DNA of 64,000 bases, from positions 186,001-250,000 of the forward strand of contig JAPJBO010000042.1 in NCBI GenBank assembly GCA_030068145.1. The letters are read 5' to 3'. The position numbers were made by a program, and so were the translations under genes. The notes beneath the pieces are model-generated. The model was not told the origin of the DNA, did not search any database, and saw only the letters and a program-made list of their open reading frames with translations. Source of the stretch: Diplonema papillatum. Its lineage: Eukaryota > Euglenozoa > Diplonemea > Diplonemida > Diplonemidae. Positions 20,161 to 31,800 of the stretch are shown one piece after another; within the stretch, counting starts at the first letter, position 1, and each line of letters starts with the position of its first letter.

Positions 20161-20449
20161 GGGAAGGTGTAAAAAACATTTTGGTAAACATTGTTTACCG
20201 ATTTTTCAGAAAAGGGGGGGGGGGGGGTCGGTAAACATTCACTGTACTGTGGGTCGGGCCTGGCGTGTCGCTCTCTATAGTGCGTCTTCGTCACAACCAC
20301 GCAGCCTGTTTGAGGCGGGGGGGCCTCCAAGCGAACACTTTTGAAGCGGGACAACCTGCATACGTCTGTTTGACAGTGGGGACAACCTCCGAACCTTGGC
20401 CTTGGACGTGCGGTAACAACGTCCCAACATTGGATAGGTAGGATTGTCC
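20161..20449. other. Spacer between transposon and minisatellite
   Basis: Contains the palindrome GTAAACATTGTTTAC (20183) and a G-run followed by TCGGTAAACATT. No gene seen. Confidence 0.45.
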
Positions 20450-21190
20450 CATCTCGAAAACAAGGGTTTAGAGGTTGTCCCACCTCGAAAACAAACCTTT
20501 AGAGGTTGTCCCACCTCGAAAGCAAACTTTTAGAGGTTGTCCCACCTCGAAAACAAGCTTTTAGAGGTTGTCCCACCTCGAAAACAAACTTTTAGAGGTT
20601 GTCCCACTTCGAAAACAAGCTTTTAGAGGTTGTCCCACTTCGAAAACAAACTTTTAGAGGTTGTCCCACCTCGAAAACAAGCTTTAAGAGGTTGTCCCAC
20701 CTCGAAAACAAACTTTTAGAGGTTGTCCCACCTCGAAAACAAGCTTTTAGAGGTTGTCCCACCTCGAAAACAAACTTTTAGAGGTTGTCCCACTTCGAAA
20801 ACAAACTTTTAGAGGTTGTCCCACCTCGAAAACAAGCTTTTAGAGGTTGTCCCACCTCGAAAACAAGCTTTTAGAGGTTGTCCCACCTCGAAAACAAGCT
20901 TTTAGAGGTTGTCCCACCTCGAAAACAAGCTTTTAGAGGTTGTCCCACCTCGAAAACAAACTTTTAGAGGTCGTCCCACTTCGAAAACAAACCTTTAGAG
21001 GTTGTCCCACCTCGAAAACAAGCTTTTAGAGGTTGTCCCACTTCAAAAACAAACTTTTAGAGGTTGTCCCACCTCGAAAGCAAGCTTTAAGAGGTTGTCC
21101 CACCTTGAAAACAAGCTTTTAGAGGTTGTCCCACCTCGAAAGCAAGCTTTTAGAGGTTGTCCCACCTCGAAAACAAGCTTTAAGAGGGAA
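20450..21190 (+). repeat. 31-bp minisatellite, about 24 copies
   Basis: Unit AAAACAAGCTTTTAGAGGTT plus GTCCCACCTCG. Variation is limited to a few positions (AAGC/AAAC, CTTTT/CTTTA, ACCTCG/ACTTCG). Thirty-one is not a multiple of three, so all frames stay open over runs of the array and the translations repeat every 31 residues. Those frames are not genes. Confidence 0.95.
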
Positions 21191-21937
21191 TTGTCGCTTG
21201 AGCACCTCGGCCTTTTTCGCACAACTTGCATGATCGCTTCTGCCGAACCGAATCAAGAAGAAGGGAAGAGGAATAAAGAAAAATGACCCGGGGTTGACCT
21301 CCAGATGATTTCTTCCATATTTGAACGGTCCCCGTGGCGGTTGGTTACGAGCCACAACCAGAACCCACCCCCTTTTTTATTTGACCAAGGAAGGATGGTA
21401 CGAACAATGAAACCAGAAAGTTGTGATAGCACCGGAACAGGACCGAAAGTCCCCGTCCAAAGGACCTGATGAGATTGGTCTGTGAAACGAGCGAACCCCG
21501 AGACGACGAACGAGACGGCGAAAAAGAATAAAGAGAGGACTGGTCCCTCAAGGTTTCATACCCTACCTGCGGAGTTCCCTTTTCTATTTTACACTTTGTT
21601 CGAAGAAGACTTGATGCTAGAGTGCATGAGAGGCAGCCCCCCAGAAGGAAAAGGAAACTAGACTCCGCATTTCCGCGAAGAAGACTTGATGCCGGCATCA
21701 AACATACATGAGGGGCAGTGCTAAACATTAAACTAAGATTTCCCCCCCAGGGCTAGTCCAAGCTCAAGGTTTCATACCCCACTTTGGAGCCGTACACACC
21801 CCTTTCTACCTTTTGGCAAGTTTTGCTATTTTTGCATCCTTTTCCTAGACAAACATCTTCCTCGAAGAAGACTTGATGCTAGCATCAACCATGCATGAGA
21901 GGCAGGCTAACCACTCAAACAACAGAGCCTCGCCCAG
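21191..21937. repeat. Cluster of GAAGACTTGATGC repeat-family fragments
   Basis: Three tails of one family occur at about 21605, 21672 and 21855: GAAGAAGACTTGATGC, an inverted GATGC/GCATC pair, CATGCATGAGAGGCAG and AAACATTAAACTAAGATT. Related copies lie at 30320-30560, 35305-35400, 39545-39815, 39935-40010 and 53625-53720. The family's upstream part (AAGGACCTGATGAG) is at 21459. Confidence 0.7.
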
Positions 21938-21970
21938 GTGCTATCGTGCATCAGCGCCACGTGCTTGACG

Positions 21971-23047
21971 ATGGAGCTACAACGGAAAGCCGGGTGTCCG
22001 GCCGCGAGCTGTGCGAATGACGATCGAGAGGTCAGCGTGCTGGTGCAAGAGCTGCGCCGCGTCGCCGAGGGGATCAGCTCCTGCGACGGGCTGACGTCGC
22101 CGGGGGCGAAGGACCCGTCGGACGGGACGCTGGGCTGGCAACGTGGGGAAGGCGAGAGCTTCGGGCTGTCGTCGTCGGAGGACGCGGAGCAGGGCGGCGC
22201 TGCGACGGAGCAGGCGGCCGGCGCCGGGCCCGCGAGCCCCGCCTCCGACGGCGGGGCGTCCGAGGCCTCGTCGATCAGCTCTTCTTCGCCGGACGCGGAG
22301 TCACCACCGTGCAAGGAGTTCGACCTGACGTCCAGAACCACCCTGCGGAAGTACGGTGTCGCGTCTCACCCTGCCGTGCTGGACGGGCCTCTCCGGCGAC
22401 TTTGCTTGAACCCCGCCACCCGCGGGCTGCTGGAAACGGCGGATCCGATCGTCGTGAAGGTGGCTGACTGCAACACGTTCGACGCGCACTACTCGTGGAA
22501 GGACAACGTCGTCGTGATAGGCGTCGCTGTGCTCCGATCCAACGAGGCGAATATTGTCTCGACGCTGGCGTTTGAACTCTGCAACTCCGTGCAGTCGGCT
22601 CGGTTTAAGCACACAGTTGCAAACGCGACGGATGTCGAGTATTTTGTCCGCGAGTTTGAACAGCTCGAGCACAATTCTGCGCTGCTGACGCAGACGATCG
22701 TGCCGCAAATCGTCGGCGGGGACGCTGCGTTCGACCTGCAGTACGTGGCGGCGGACTTCGAGACGCACTACGCCTTCAACCAAATAGCGGGGCACTCGGA
22801 GTGGATCGCCGAGCGCTACTTCCCGAGCCGGCAGTACCGGGGCAGCCTGCGGCACCCGCTCTGGGAGCTCTCGCCGCTCGCGAGGCAGCTGCTCTGCCGG
22901 GCGATCCTCGCGCGCACCGACCCCGATTTGGTCGACGGCGTCACCTTCGGCGAGCTGCTGGCCGCCCTCCGGCGGGACGCGTCCAAGAGCCTGGACCACA
23001 AGAAGGCGTACGAGTGCGCGCGGGCGCTTTTCCGGAGCGCTTCTTGA
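21971..23047 (+). CDS. Uncharacterised protein, 358 residues
   Basis: A GC-rich open frame ends with TGA at 23045-23047. ATG at 21971 has a purine at -3 and G at +4. The frame stays open upstream to a possible acceptor, cgcccag/GTG at 21937, so it could be a terminal exon. Residues 1-115 are low-complexity (Ser, Gly, Ala, Glu) and probably disordered. The rest is globular: VVVIGVAVLRSN, STLAFELCNSVQSARF, YFVREFEQLEHNSALLTQTI and a C-terminal helical region with LWELSPLARQLL. The FELxN-x3-xxxF then (R/K)EFExLE pattern looks like a conserved core, but I cannot name the family. No signal peptide or membrane segment. It would lie inside the TFIIB-like gene if that gene spans 14-37 kb. Confidence 0.7.
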   Translation: MELQRKAGCPAASCANDDREVSVLVQELRRVAEGISSCDGLTSPGAKDPSDGTLGWQRGEGESFGLSSSEDAEQGGAATEQAAGAGPASPASDGGASEASSISSSSPDAESPPCKEFDLTSRTTLRKYGVASHPAVLDGPLRRLCLNPATRGLLETADPIVVKVADCNTFDAHYSWKDNVVVIGVAVLRSNEANIVSTLAFELCNSVQSARFKHTVANATDVEYFVREFEQLEHNSALLTQTIVPQIVGGDAAFDLQYVAADFETHYAFNQIAGHSEWIAERYFPSRQYRGSLRHPLWELSPLARQLLCRAILARTDPDLVDGVTFGELLAALRRDASKSLDHKKAYECARALFRSAS

Positions 23048-23189
23048 TGAACACATTCATCTTCTTGGGTTGTCAACAGGGTTGGTACTGAAAAATGTTT
23101 AAACTTTCACTCTAAACTTTCAAATAAAAAAGCACACTAAAAACACACAGCCGCCGATCAACACGAAACCACCCAGAAGAAAAGCCAGG
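23048..23189. other. 3' flank of the uncharacterised gene
   Basis: Contains AAATAAAA at about 23122, a plausible polyadenylation signal 75 bases after the stop, and a fragment of the ACTTTCACTCTAAAC repeat motif. Confidence 0.4.
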
Positions 23190-23480
23190 CACCGGGATCT
23201 TCCTGACGAGCACGCAACCCGGTGAACTTAATCAAGAGTCGAAGATTAGCGTCGAAACTTCCTGGCTTTTCACGCCGCAGCAGAACGACCACACCCTACC
23301 CAAACCCAAGCACCCTCTAAACGCGTTAGGGGACTTCACAAGGTTTCACAACGGAGTGACACAACACCCGAAACGAGTCGCACTCTTTTACTTTTCTCAA
23401 CCCCCCGCCATACCCAAGCCTCTACGGTCAACCGGAGACTTTAAAATACCGACCTTCTAATCCACAAATAACGCTAAAAA
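23190..23480 (+). repeat. Dispersed repeat, copy 2 (partner of 1028-1335)
   Basis: Runs from GGGATCTTCCTGACGAGCAC to CCACAAATAACGCTAAA with about 90 percent visual identity to 1033-1320, including the GGTCAACCGGAGACTTTAAA tail. Confidence 0.8.
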
Positions 23481-24168
<688 letters not shown>

Positions 24169-24976
24169 TTGTCCACATGCAGCGAGACATATTGTTCCTG
24201 CAGTTTCTACCCCCCATGTGCCATTCGAAGAGCGGCGAGCAAACGAAAAAAGGAACCGGTCGCAAAGACATGCACGTCAGAGCAAGGAGACACCCCACCG
24301 TCGCTGAGTTAGACGTGTCAGGCCGCCCCTTCTGCAGAGGCCATCCTCCGCACTTGTGGCCGGCGTCACGTTGCAGCAGGCTGTCGGCCGCTCTCCGGGC
24401 GCAGGAGCGCGCGGGAGCCTTTCCCGAGCGCGTTTCCTGACGCATGCTCTTTCCTCACGAAGCAAAATTCTATCCCTCTACGGGCAACCGGAGACTTTTA
24501 CAACACCGACCCTTCTCATCCACAGCATAGAAGTTTTGAAGACCAAACAGTCTGGGAACAAGGGGAACCCCGGCACATCTCTGTTGTCCAAGTGTATTGT
24601 TTCTGCAGTTTCTACCCCCAGTGTGCCTTTCGAAAAGTTGCGAGCAAAAAGAAAGGGAACCGTTCGCCGTCGCTGGTGGTACGAAAACTCTCACATTCCT
24701 ATAGCCAAACGCATCCGCAAAATAACACGAAAAACCTCCGGGCACAACCACTGCTGTTTTCACACCTCTTCGTCCCGGCGCAGCGGGACACGTCGTTCCT
24801 GCTCCATCACTCCCCAGTGTGCACCGCTCAAGCGTTTCTACCCCCTGTGCCATTCCAAGCGCGCCGACGAAACGAAGAAAGAAACAGACAAAAAGTGCTC
24901 CAAGAGAACCCAAGTAACAAACGTCACCCCGGAGACTCTAAAATCCCGGAATCTCAAGCGAACTTTCACACTCTAA
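24169..24976. other. Repeat fragments; possible degenerate tail of the 21971 gene
   Basis: 24355-24442 contains GAGCGCGCGGGAGCCTTTCC and CGAGCGCGTTTCCTGA, resembling the last 40 bases of the 21971 gene, perhaps a decayed partial copy. Two diverged units with TCTGCAGTTTCTACCCCC are at 24196 and 24602. The repeat motif CGGAGACTCTAAAATCCCGG is at about 24928. Confidence 0.35.
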
Positions 24977-25794
24977 AACTTCCAAACAAAAAAGGCAAGA
25001 TTGCGTGCCAGCACCACGGGTGAGGTATGCAGAACATACCTTACACTGCACTTGCACCTAACAGAGCTAGTTGCACAGCGTGGCGAGTGCGTCCTGTAGG
25101 ATTGCATCACACAGCATAGCACCTTAGCGTAGTACCTTAGCAGCACCACTGCGAGGACATACTGATAGTTGTACAGGATACTGTGCCGTACCATACCTTG
25201 GTGGTGCACGATGTAGGACTGCCTACGCGTACACCTACTAGCACACTGCATAATCCAATTAGCTACACAGGGTACACTGGATATCGGACCACCATGGGAA
25301 CAGCTACCGAGCCCTCGTATGTATCCATGCAGCGGCGCACTTTAAAAGTACTCATGGGGGGCGAAATATAGCGTCGAAGCTCCATGACTTTTCAAACCAG
25401 AGGAGAACGACCGTCACACCCCCCCCCCCCCCCCCAACCAGGGCACCTAATTCGGCTTCACGACGGAGTGAGACTCACCTGCCACAAACAACTCCCCCAC
25501 GTCGTCCAAGACGATGGTCTTGGAAGGTCGATGTTATCCGACCCGCAAAATGCCGCGACACATCTCTAAGCAACTTGCGCCACATTCCGGGTGTCTGTAG
25601 AACACTCTCGCCCTTGCCCTCCCCGCCGCGCCCCCCTGCTTTCCGTGTCCTGGCGCCACGATGGAATCGTGGCAAGCAACACGAAAGATCACACTGGCAG
25701 GTCGGGCCGACTTCCTTCTTCCCCCCAAGTAGGCCTCCCAACCTTCTCCTTTACCCTTGCATCAAATATGTGTCACGGCAAGTTTTGGCAGCCG
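24977..25794. other. Intergenic or intronic DNA, GTA/TAC-rich in part
   Basis: 25020-25310 is rich in short palindromic words (GTAGC, TACAC, GGTATGC) like 6715-7060. A C-run is at 25420-25436. No gene seen. Confidence 0.4.
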
Positions 25795-25945
25795 CTGCTT
25801 AACAAGTGCATACTGATCCATGTGGTTCATGTTGCCAGCGCTTAACAAGTGCATGCTGATCCATGTGGTTCATGTTGCCAGCGCTTAGCAAGTGCATGCT
25901 GATCCATGTGGTTCATGTTGCCAGCGCTTAACAAGTGCTCGCCTG
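25795..25945 (+). repeat. Uninterrupted tandem array of retroelement target-like units (43 bp, three copies)
   Basis: Units AAGTGCATGCTGATCCATGT plus GGTTCATGTTGCCAGCGCTTAAC follow one another at 25803-25931. They are clearly related to the 54-bp target duplications at 1738, 1890 and 5143 but carry no retroelement between them. The array follows GGCAGCCGCTGCTTAAC, as at the other target sites. Confidence 0.75.
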
Positions 25946-26489
25946 CATGGCACTTGCACTTTACAGAGCTCAATGCGTAGCAAAATTTGACGTGGCGGCT
26001 TCAGATCAAGACATCTGAATGGCACCTCAAACAAGTAAAATACTGCAACAAAACTCCGCACTTCTTTTCCGCCCCCGCAGCGGCACCCGGGGGAGGGCCC
26101 GTGCCTATCGCAACGCATCCGCAGCCTTTTCCCGTCTCTAAACAGAGTGTCCCAGTTTTCCCGTGGGCTCCATAGAGAGCCTTCCCCCCCGTTCTTTTCT
26201 TTCTCTCTTCGACGCTGAAGACAAATAACGTTGTCGACAAAATTTGCACACTTTCTCCGAAGAACACCCTGCAGCCAGCGTCTAACGTGCACGGGAGGCA
26301 AGGGTCTGCCTTTTCATTCAACTAAGAATTTTCCACTCTTCCCCTCAACATTCTACCCCTCACCAGGCTCAGTGACGCACACAGTGGGCTTGCCGTGGTC
26401 ATTCCAGCGACCTGACCGGCCTGTCTGAGGTCATGCCGGTGACGGTCGCATCACTGTGCGGTCGTTGAAGCCAGCTCTTTGAGTATTAA
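25946..26489. other. Unassigned sequence
   Basis: No gene or repeat with a partner in the window was recognised. Confidence 0.35.
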
Positions 26490-26724
26490 CCACTTCCGGA
26501 CGAGCTGCCACGGTAGTGGTAGTTAATTCAAGAAGGTCCGCGGATGTCAAGTTCGCGGCTTAGAGGCCAACAAATGGTCTAAAGTGGTCGCTCTTTGTTT
26601 TATGGGAAGATCTGACACAAATCTTTGAAATGCGTTCTTCATCGGGCAGAAGTCCTGCTCCGAGCTCTCAACGGATACCGACTGAGGTCTTCCATGGAGC
26701 CCCTTTTCCCACGTCGTTAAGTGG
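26490..26724. mobile_element. piggyBac-type MITE, 235 bp, TTAA duplications
   Basis: TTAA at 26486-26489 and 26725-26728 flank inverted ends CCACTTCCGGACGAG and, on the other strand, CCACTTAACGACGTG. The ends resemble those of the 3.5-kb piggyBac-like element at 59807-63315 (CCACATACGGACG), so the MITE was probably mobilised by a related transposase. It has no coding capacity. Confidence 0.7.
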
Positions 26725-26880
26725 TTAACAATCCTGCGGGTTGCCCTACAATGTATTACGAAGACGCAGGCACAGCGGGGTTCAGTGCTCGGTCAGAATC
26801 CCCAGCTTGAAAATGACACAGGGTAGCAAACAAGCGGGAAATTGATCAACCGGCACGCACGAGCAGAACGAAGCGCTTGT
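26725..26880 (+). repeat. Dispersed repeat GGGTTGCC-ACAATGTATT family, copy 1
   Basis: GCGGGTTGCCCTACAATGTA, then CACAGGGTA and GATCAACCGG; related copies are at 54205-54345 (same strand) and 51500-51620 (inverted). Confidence 0.65.
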
Positions 26881-27219
26881 CTGTTTCAGATTGAAATCCG
26901 GCGATCGTCGGGGCCCGGTCCAAATTGTAGCGCATTTTACGCCAAGTCGTGGACTGGGTCATGTCTTGGTTAGGGGCCTGGTCGTATCATGGTCAAGGTT
27001 CTGGTCAATCAGGGTCATGCTGGAAACTTTCACCGGTCAGTCTGAGAACGTGTCCGGTGAGCCTCATCAGCAAAGTACCCAATGTCTGCGCGATCCTTGC
27101 AGAATCGGCAAATTGCTGCGTGACGCAAAATCGTGCTAAACAAAATTGGACCGGGCGAATCTTGGAACATTTTGGCCAACTTACGCAGTTTGGGACATTT
27201 TCCGGTCCAACATCAACAC
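26881..27219. other. Unassigned sequence
   Basis: No gene recognised. Some internal similarity around GGTCATG and CTGGTC words. Confidence 0.3.
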
Positions 27220-28090
27220 AAGTCCGTTATCCAGGAAAAGACTCGTCGATAGAAGACGACGAAATATTCGATGTCTTATTGGCAGTGTAGTCCAGGAAGA
27301 GAAGCCTCGTCGGTAGAAGACGACGAACCATCCTATGTCTTGTTCAACAGTGCAGTCCAGAAAGAAAGCCTATCCTCAAAAGAAGACGCCCCACCCTCTT
27401 GGCCTCTTAACCTCTAGGGCGAAACCGCCACAGCCTCCGGGGCTGCTCTGTGGGCTTCACTCTCCCTCTCTCATTCGCCGACGGGTTCCGTTTCCGGTCA
27501 GGCGTTTGCTCCTGCCGCCACCCTGCTGCTGTCAATCCCAGTGGGGCAGAAGGACACCTTGTTCAGATGGGTAGCGGCACCTCCCTGATGCGAGCTGATT
27601 GCCGGTTGGATGCGGGCAACTGCACCTTTGTACCACCGACACCCTCTGGGTGCTTCCAGGTTACGCGCAATCGGGGGTCTGAAACATGATGATTACTATC
27701 AAAAGCCCGCACCCGCGCGGCGTTGACTGTGGCTGGTCTTTGTAAGGGCTACTTTGATCAAACCCACGCTAAGCTGAAACAATCCCAATCTGTCAGTAGT
27801 CTATCACCGCCCAGCACAGGCTACCACAGATTGGCACAATTTATCAGGAGTCTAACAGCAGGGGGGAGCGGCTCACGTCGGTAGAAGACGACGGCTTGCT
27901 CAACAGTGCAGTCCAGGAAGAAAGCATCAAAAGAAGACGAACCTTTCGATCCTGGCGCCCCACCCTTTTAACCTCTAAGGCGAACCGCCACAGCCACCGA
28001 GGCCGCTCTGTGGGCTTCACTCTCCCTCTCTCATTCGCCGGGTTCCGTTTTCGCCCAGGCGTTTGCTCCTGCCGCCAACCTTCCGACACA
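27220..28090 (+). repeat. Pair of direct repeats (about 27305-27530 and 27880-28085)
   Basis: Both contain GGTAGAAGACGACG, CAACAGTGCAGTCCAG, GAAAGC, then CGCCCCACCC, CTTTTAACCTCTAGGGCGAA or its variant, CTCTGTGGGCTTCACTCTCC and GGCGTTTGCTCCTGCCGCCA. Shared stretches are close to identical but differ in short indels. A shorter third start is at 27236. Confidence 0.75.
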
Positions 28091-29685
28091 CCAGCGAATG
28101 GCCTCGGGGGAACTCATTTGGTGCGCATCGTGACGAGGAGCGGGAGACAAAAGCGTTCCCACTGCTTGTCTGTTCGGGGTTTCCTTGTTGGTGAAAAGAA
28201 GAGGCGCCTGCCGCAAGCAAGCTGCATGGGGGGGGATTCGTCAGGTTGATTCCGTTAACAAACGAGATCTCGACCCTTAAAGAGGTGGGCGTGTCAAGGG
28301 GTGCCTTTTGGCATCGGCGGCTTGCTGCTTACCCGAGACGCGCACTACTTCTTAAAGGGACTGCGCGCGACTTATAGCGCGCGGAAGAGCGAGCCAATAG
28401 CAGGTCTGTGGTGCAACTGGCACGAAGCCCAGTTTTGCCTGTGTTTCGCGGGTTGAAAATGGCCTGGATGTTTGCGTATCACTACCCCTGTAACATCCCG
28501 GCTTGTCCGACACAGCGAATGCAAACGTACAGCTACCCCCTCCACACTTTCCGTCCCGCTTAGTGAGAAAAAGTGAAGGAGGTTTGAATCCTTTTTCTCA
28601 AGCCACATCCCGAGAGGTGAGCATTCGCCACCTCTCCTTCTGGTTTCTTACTCCGCACGCCGAGAACGAGAAACTGTTCGTCGCAGTTCGGGAACTTCAG
28701 CACCCTTACTCGCGGGAATTCTGCTTCCTGGTCTGCCTGCGCCTTGTGTTCGCTGACATAACGTCTGCGGGATACTGCTTGATGCAATTACTGCAAGAAG
28801 AGAAATCACATCATCCAGGGTAAACCTATCGCTTCAAAGGGGGGGCCCAGGTGGCGACCTCTTCGATCGTACCGTGTCAACTATTAGCCTACGATAGCCT
28901 AGGATGCTGGTAGACTGTGATAGGCAGCGGCAGGCAGCTCGATGCACTTCCAGAAAATAGGGGCAGCAGACCGGCTCAAAAAGACGTTGGCGGGGGTTTA
29001 CCCTGGCCGCGTACAGGTCAAATCACACAACCATAATACTCACAGAGGCTCCGATGAGAGGCGAGCGTGACCCTTGTCAGTGATGTTGATTCACAGTAGG
29101 GATCGAAGCACGCCCAACCCGCGTTGGGTTTCTGGGGTAAATCTGGGGTAGACAGGGTCGTTGAGGCTTTTTTGGAGAGTACGTGACAGGCAGGGGCCAA
29201 TGCAGCAGCCAGGAACGACCACATCTTCGGTTGCCTGGATTATGGCCATTGCAAAATCATTCGAGGAGACACGACCGACACAGTCCAAAATCCCCGCGCT
29301 TGAACAGTTCGCGCGTTTCCCCGAGCCATGGGTACTGCTTCCCCAACAAATAAAAGGGAGTTTCGAGCGAACTTTCACTCTAAACACCTGTACACCACAA
29401 TAAACGCTAAACATTCATAGCGGTTTTTATGTTCTCATTAGTCACAAACCTGGCTAGGAAAAGCTAAAAAAGTGCGCAAAAATGTCTACATCCTGTTCAC
29501 TACCCGACTGCCTCTTCTTGCCTCGGGTGTGCTCGCACCAGAACAGGACTGCAGGCTCCCATGCAAATCGCTCGTCAAAGCTGGATATAGGGCCATCGAA
29601 CCACCTAGCATGCAAGGGTCAAAACCTGGTGTCTTTTTAAAACACTCCCGCGGCCCCCCAAAAATACTCGACGTTGCTGCTTCGA
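28091..29685. other. Repeat-rich DNA without a recognised gene
   Basis: 28730-28820 (GCCTGCGCCTTGTGTTCGCT, GACATAACGTCTGCGGGATA) recurs at 36065-36140. 28850-28965 (GGCGACCTCTTCGATCGTAC) is related to 32738-32860. The GCGAACTTTCACTCTAAAC motif is at 29357-29390. No host exon identified. Confidence 0.45.
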
Positions 29686-29950
29686 CTCCGACTGGAAGGG
29701 AGGAAATATAGAGGTAAGGGGCAAATACAATACAAACACAATCTGATTTGTTCTTCGCTTACACCACCGTGTGTTGCTTTCTCACTCAGGACTTTGACCT
29801 GTTGTGTTTGTGTGATTTGTCGTGTCGGGGTAGACCCGCATGACCTCACGTCCGTTCAACACGTGGTTCGGTAGTTACAGCACTTGGGTTCCCTTCTGTT
29901 CTTTGTCGGGCAGCATCGTCGAGCATTTCCTTTCAAGCTGGCGCTTATGC
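29686..29950 (+). repeat. Dispersed repeat, forward copy (inverted copy at 52905-53165)
   Basis: From GGAAATATAGAGG through CTCAGGACTTTGACCTGTTG, GTAGACCCGCATGACCTCAC and AACACGTGGTTCGGTAGTTA to CATTTCCTTTCAAGC. The last 60 bases also occur alone at 36553-36613. No shared reading frame. Confidence 0.8.
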
Positions 29951-30319
29951 AAATTTCTTTTTGGAAAACAAATTTTTTTTTGCTCAACTTCCTCAAAAAT
30001 TACCGCACTTTTTGTTCCAAAATTTTAAAATTCAAAAAACCCAATTTTTTTCCGGAAAGTTTTTTTTTGGCCATTTCCAAAAAGACACAAGGTTTTGACC
30101 CTGCATGCTAGTAGCTGGTTCACTCCGAAGTTTCCCCCAGGATAGCTAGAGCCAAAACAGGAGTTACGCCAGGTATAGCGAATGATTGGAGGGATTGGGG
30201 AAATCGCTTCCTCGACCTATTCTCATACTTTAAATGGGCGTGAGCTCGGGGTTCCTTCATTGAACCCTGACGTAGAATCCTGGTTCTAAGTGGGCCACTT
30301 CTGGCAAGCAGGACTGGCG
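29951..30319. other. AT-rich spacer
   Basis: A/T-rich to about 30090; nothing recognised beyond. Confidence 0.35.
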
Positions 30320-30560
30320 ACGTGGGATGAGTGGTCTGCGTTCAAGAGCGAACCTCAAGACGAGGAACGAAGCGCGCACAACACCGCGGGCGAAAACCAG
30401 GGAGCCAGTACCTAAAGGTTTCTTACCCTGTTCAGGGAGTCCCACACTCCCCTTTCCCATTTTTGCATTTCTTTTTTTGTCCAACAACATCTTCTTCGAA
30501 GGAGACTTGCTACTAGCATCAATCGGTGTTCTGTAAACATTAAACTAAGTTTTGCCCCCT
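30320..30560 (+). repeat. GAAGACTTGATGC repeat family, long copy
   Basis: Contains GTCTGCGTTCAAGAGCGAAC, AACACCGCGG, AAGGTTTCTTACCCTG, then GAAGGAGACTTGCTACTAGC and AACATTAAACTAAGTTTTGC. Closest partner 39545-39815. Confidence 0.75.
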
Positions 30561-31344
30561 GGCTGAGGGCCTGCAAGTCGACTTGCCACGTCCCTTGCTG
30601 ATGACCCTCGTCTTCAGCGAGGGCGGCCCTTTCAGGGTACTTGTTGACAGTATGCCACGGCGTCGATGTCCACATTACGCGAAACTGGCCCACCCCACGA
30701 GAGAAGGGCACTGGGAGCCGTATTCTACTAGGTAATTCAATCAAACAAACATGATCCAGAGGGGTGTGAGGTTCAAAAAGGAACACGTTGCATTAGAGTG
30801 AGTCAATCACATTCTGAATCGGAGCAGCACTCCGCTAGCCAACTAGTCTGGCATGACCTCGCCTCCATAATCTCAGATGGCGGTGTTAACATTCCACGGA
30901 AGGGATCGTTCGCGATTCAAGAAAGAGGGATGCCGATTAGAATATGGCATACCACATGCTCGAAAGACATGGACGGAATGCAAAATGAATCGGTCATGTG
31001 CCAATGCCCAAAAGAAACAAGGCCGGTCCAGAATACCGATGTGAACCAAGCGCAGAGGAAAGAGCCGGGCGAGGGGATTTTTCCCGGTGCCTCACCACTA
31101 CCCCGGTACTGCTGCGGCAGGCGTGCACCGGTTGGTTGCGAAAAGGGATGCTGCTCTGAGCTTTTGGAAGGCCGGTACTTGTGTACCGATGCACCGGCCC
31201 TGTACCAGCCTCGTTGCACCGCTGAGGCTTGGGTAACGACATACTTAGATGCTGTGTTCCGTTTCTCTTATCTCCCTTTCTCTTGCGACGATGCAATCGT
31301 TCTCTCCCCCGCGCGGCCACTGTCGCCGAGACTAGCAAAAATAC
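30561..31344. other. Unassigned DNA with an open frame judged spurious
   Basis: The frame at 30798-31454 runs into the 31345 repeat and has no recognisable domain. CGGCC/GGCC words at 31090-31200 are not repeated elsewhere. Confidence 0.35.
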
Positions 31345-31800
31345 TATACTTCCTCGCACTCTTTTCCTTTTGGTACTTCAACCATTGGTGCTGCACACGG
31401 CAACCCCATGTCCACTGTGCTCTGCGGAGTTTACTTCGCAGATTGCCACCGTAAAAAGAAGACAAGTCAGTGCTGCCTAGCGAGTCGCAGTCACCATCAG
31501 GGCGAGTGCCCTGAGTTTTTTAACTGATTGCTCAGACACGGTTGTAGGGGCCTTCTCCCCGTGACGGATTCGCCTGTGCTCTAGTAGCACGGGTGGTCCT
31601 GGCTGTGACGAGCTACGAACAGCCGCCTGACAAACCAGACTCACACCGCAGTCCTGTCTGCAGACACTCAGGTTCCGCGCTGATGATGGTCCGCCTTATG
31701 TGTCCGTGGCTTAAAGGACCGAAACACGGCGCAGACGGGACCAGTGCGGTGTTGAGCACATACCCATTCCAAGCACGTTCTTGCAACCCCCCCCCCTTTG
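31345..31800 (+). repeat. Second copy of the 9380-9850 repeat
   Basis: Nearly identical to 9380-9842 and, like it, ends at a C-run. The flanks differ completely. Confidence 0.85.

Noticed and set aside
20450-21190. Regular repeats that could suggest a CRISPR array
   Set aside because: Units are contiguous 31-mers without unique spacers, in eukaryotic DNA; a minisatellite.
30798-31454. 218-codon plus-strand frame
   Set aside because: Its last third lies in a dispersed repeat also present at 9380 and the rest matches nothing.
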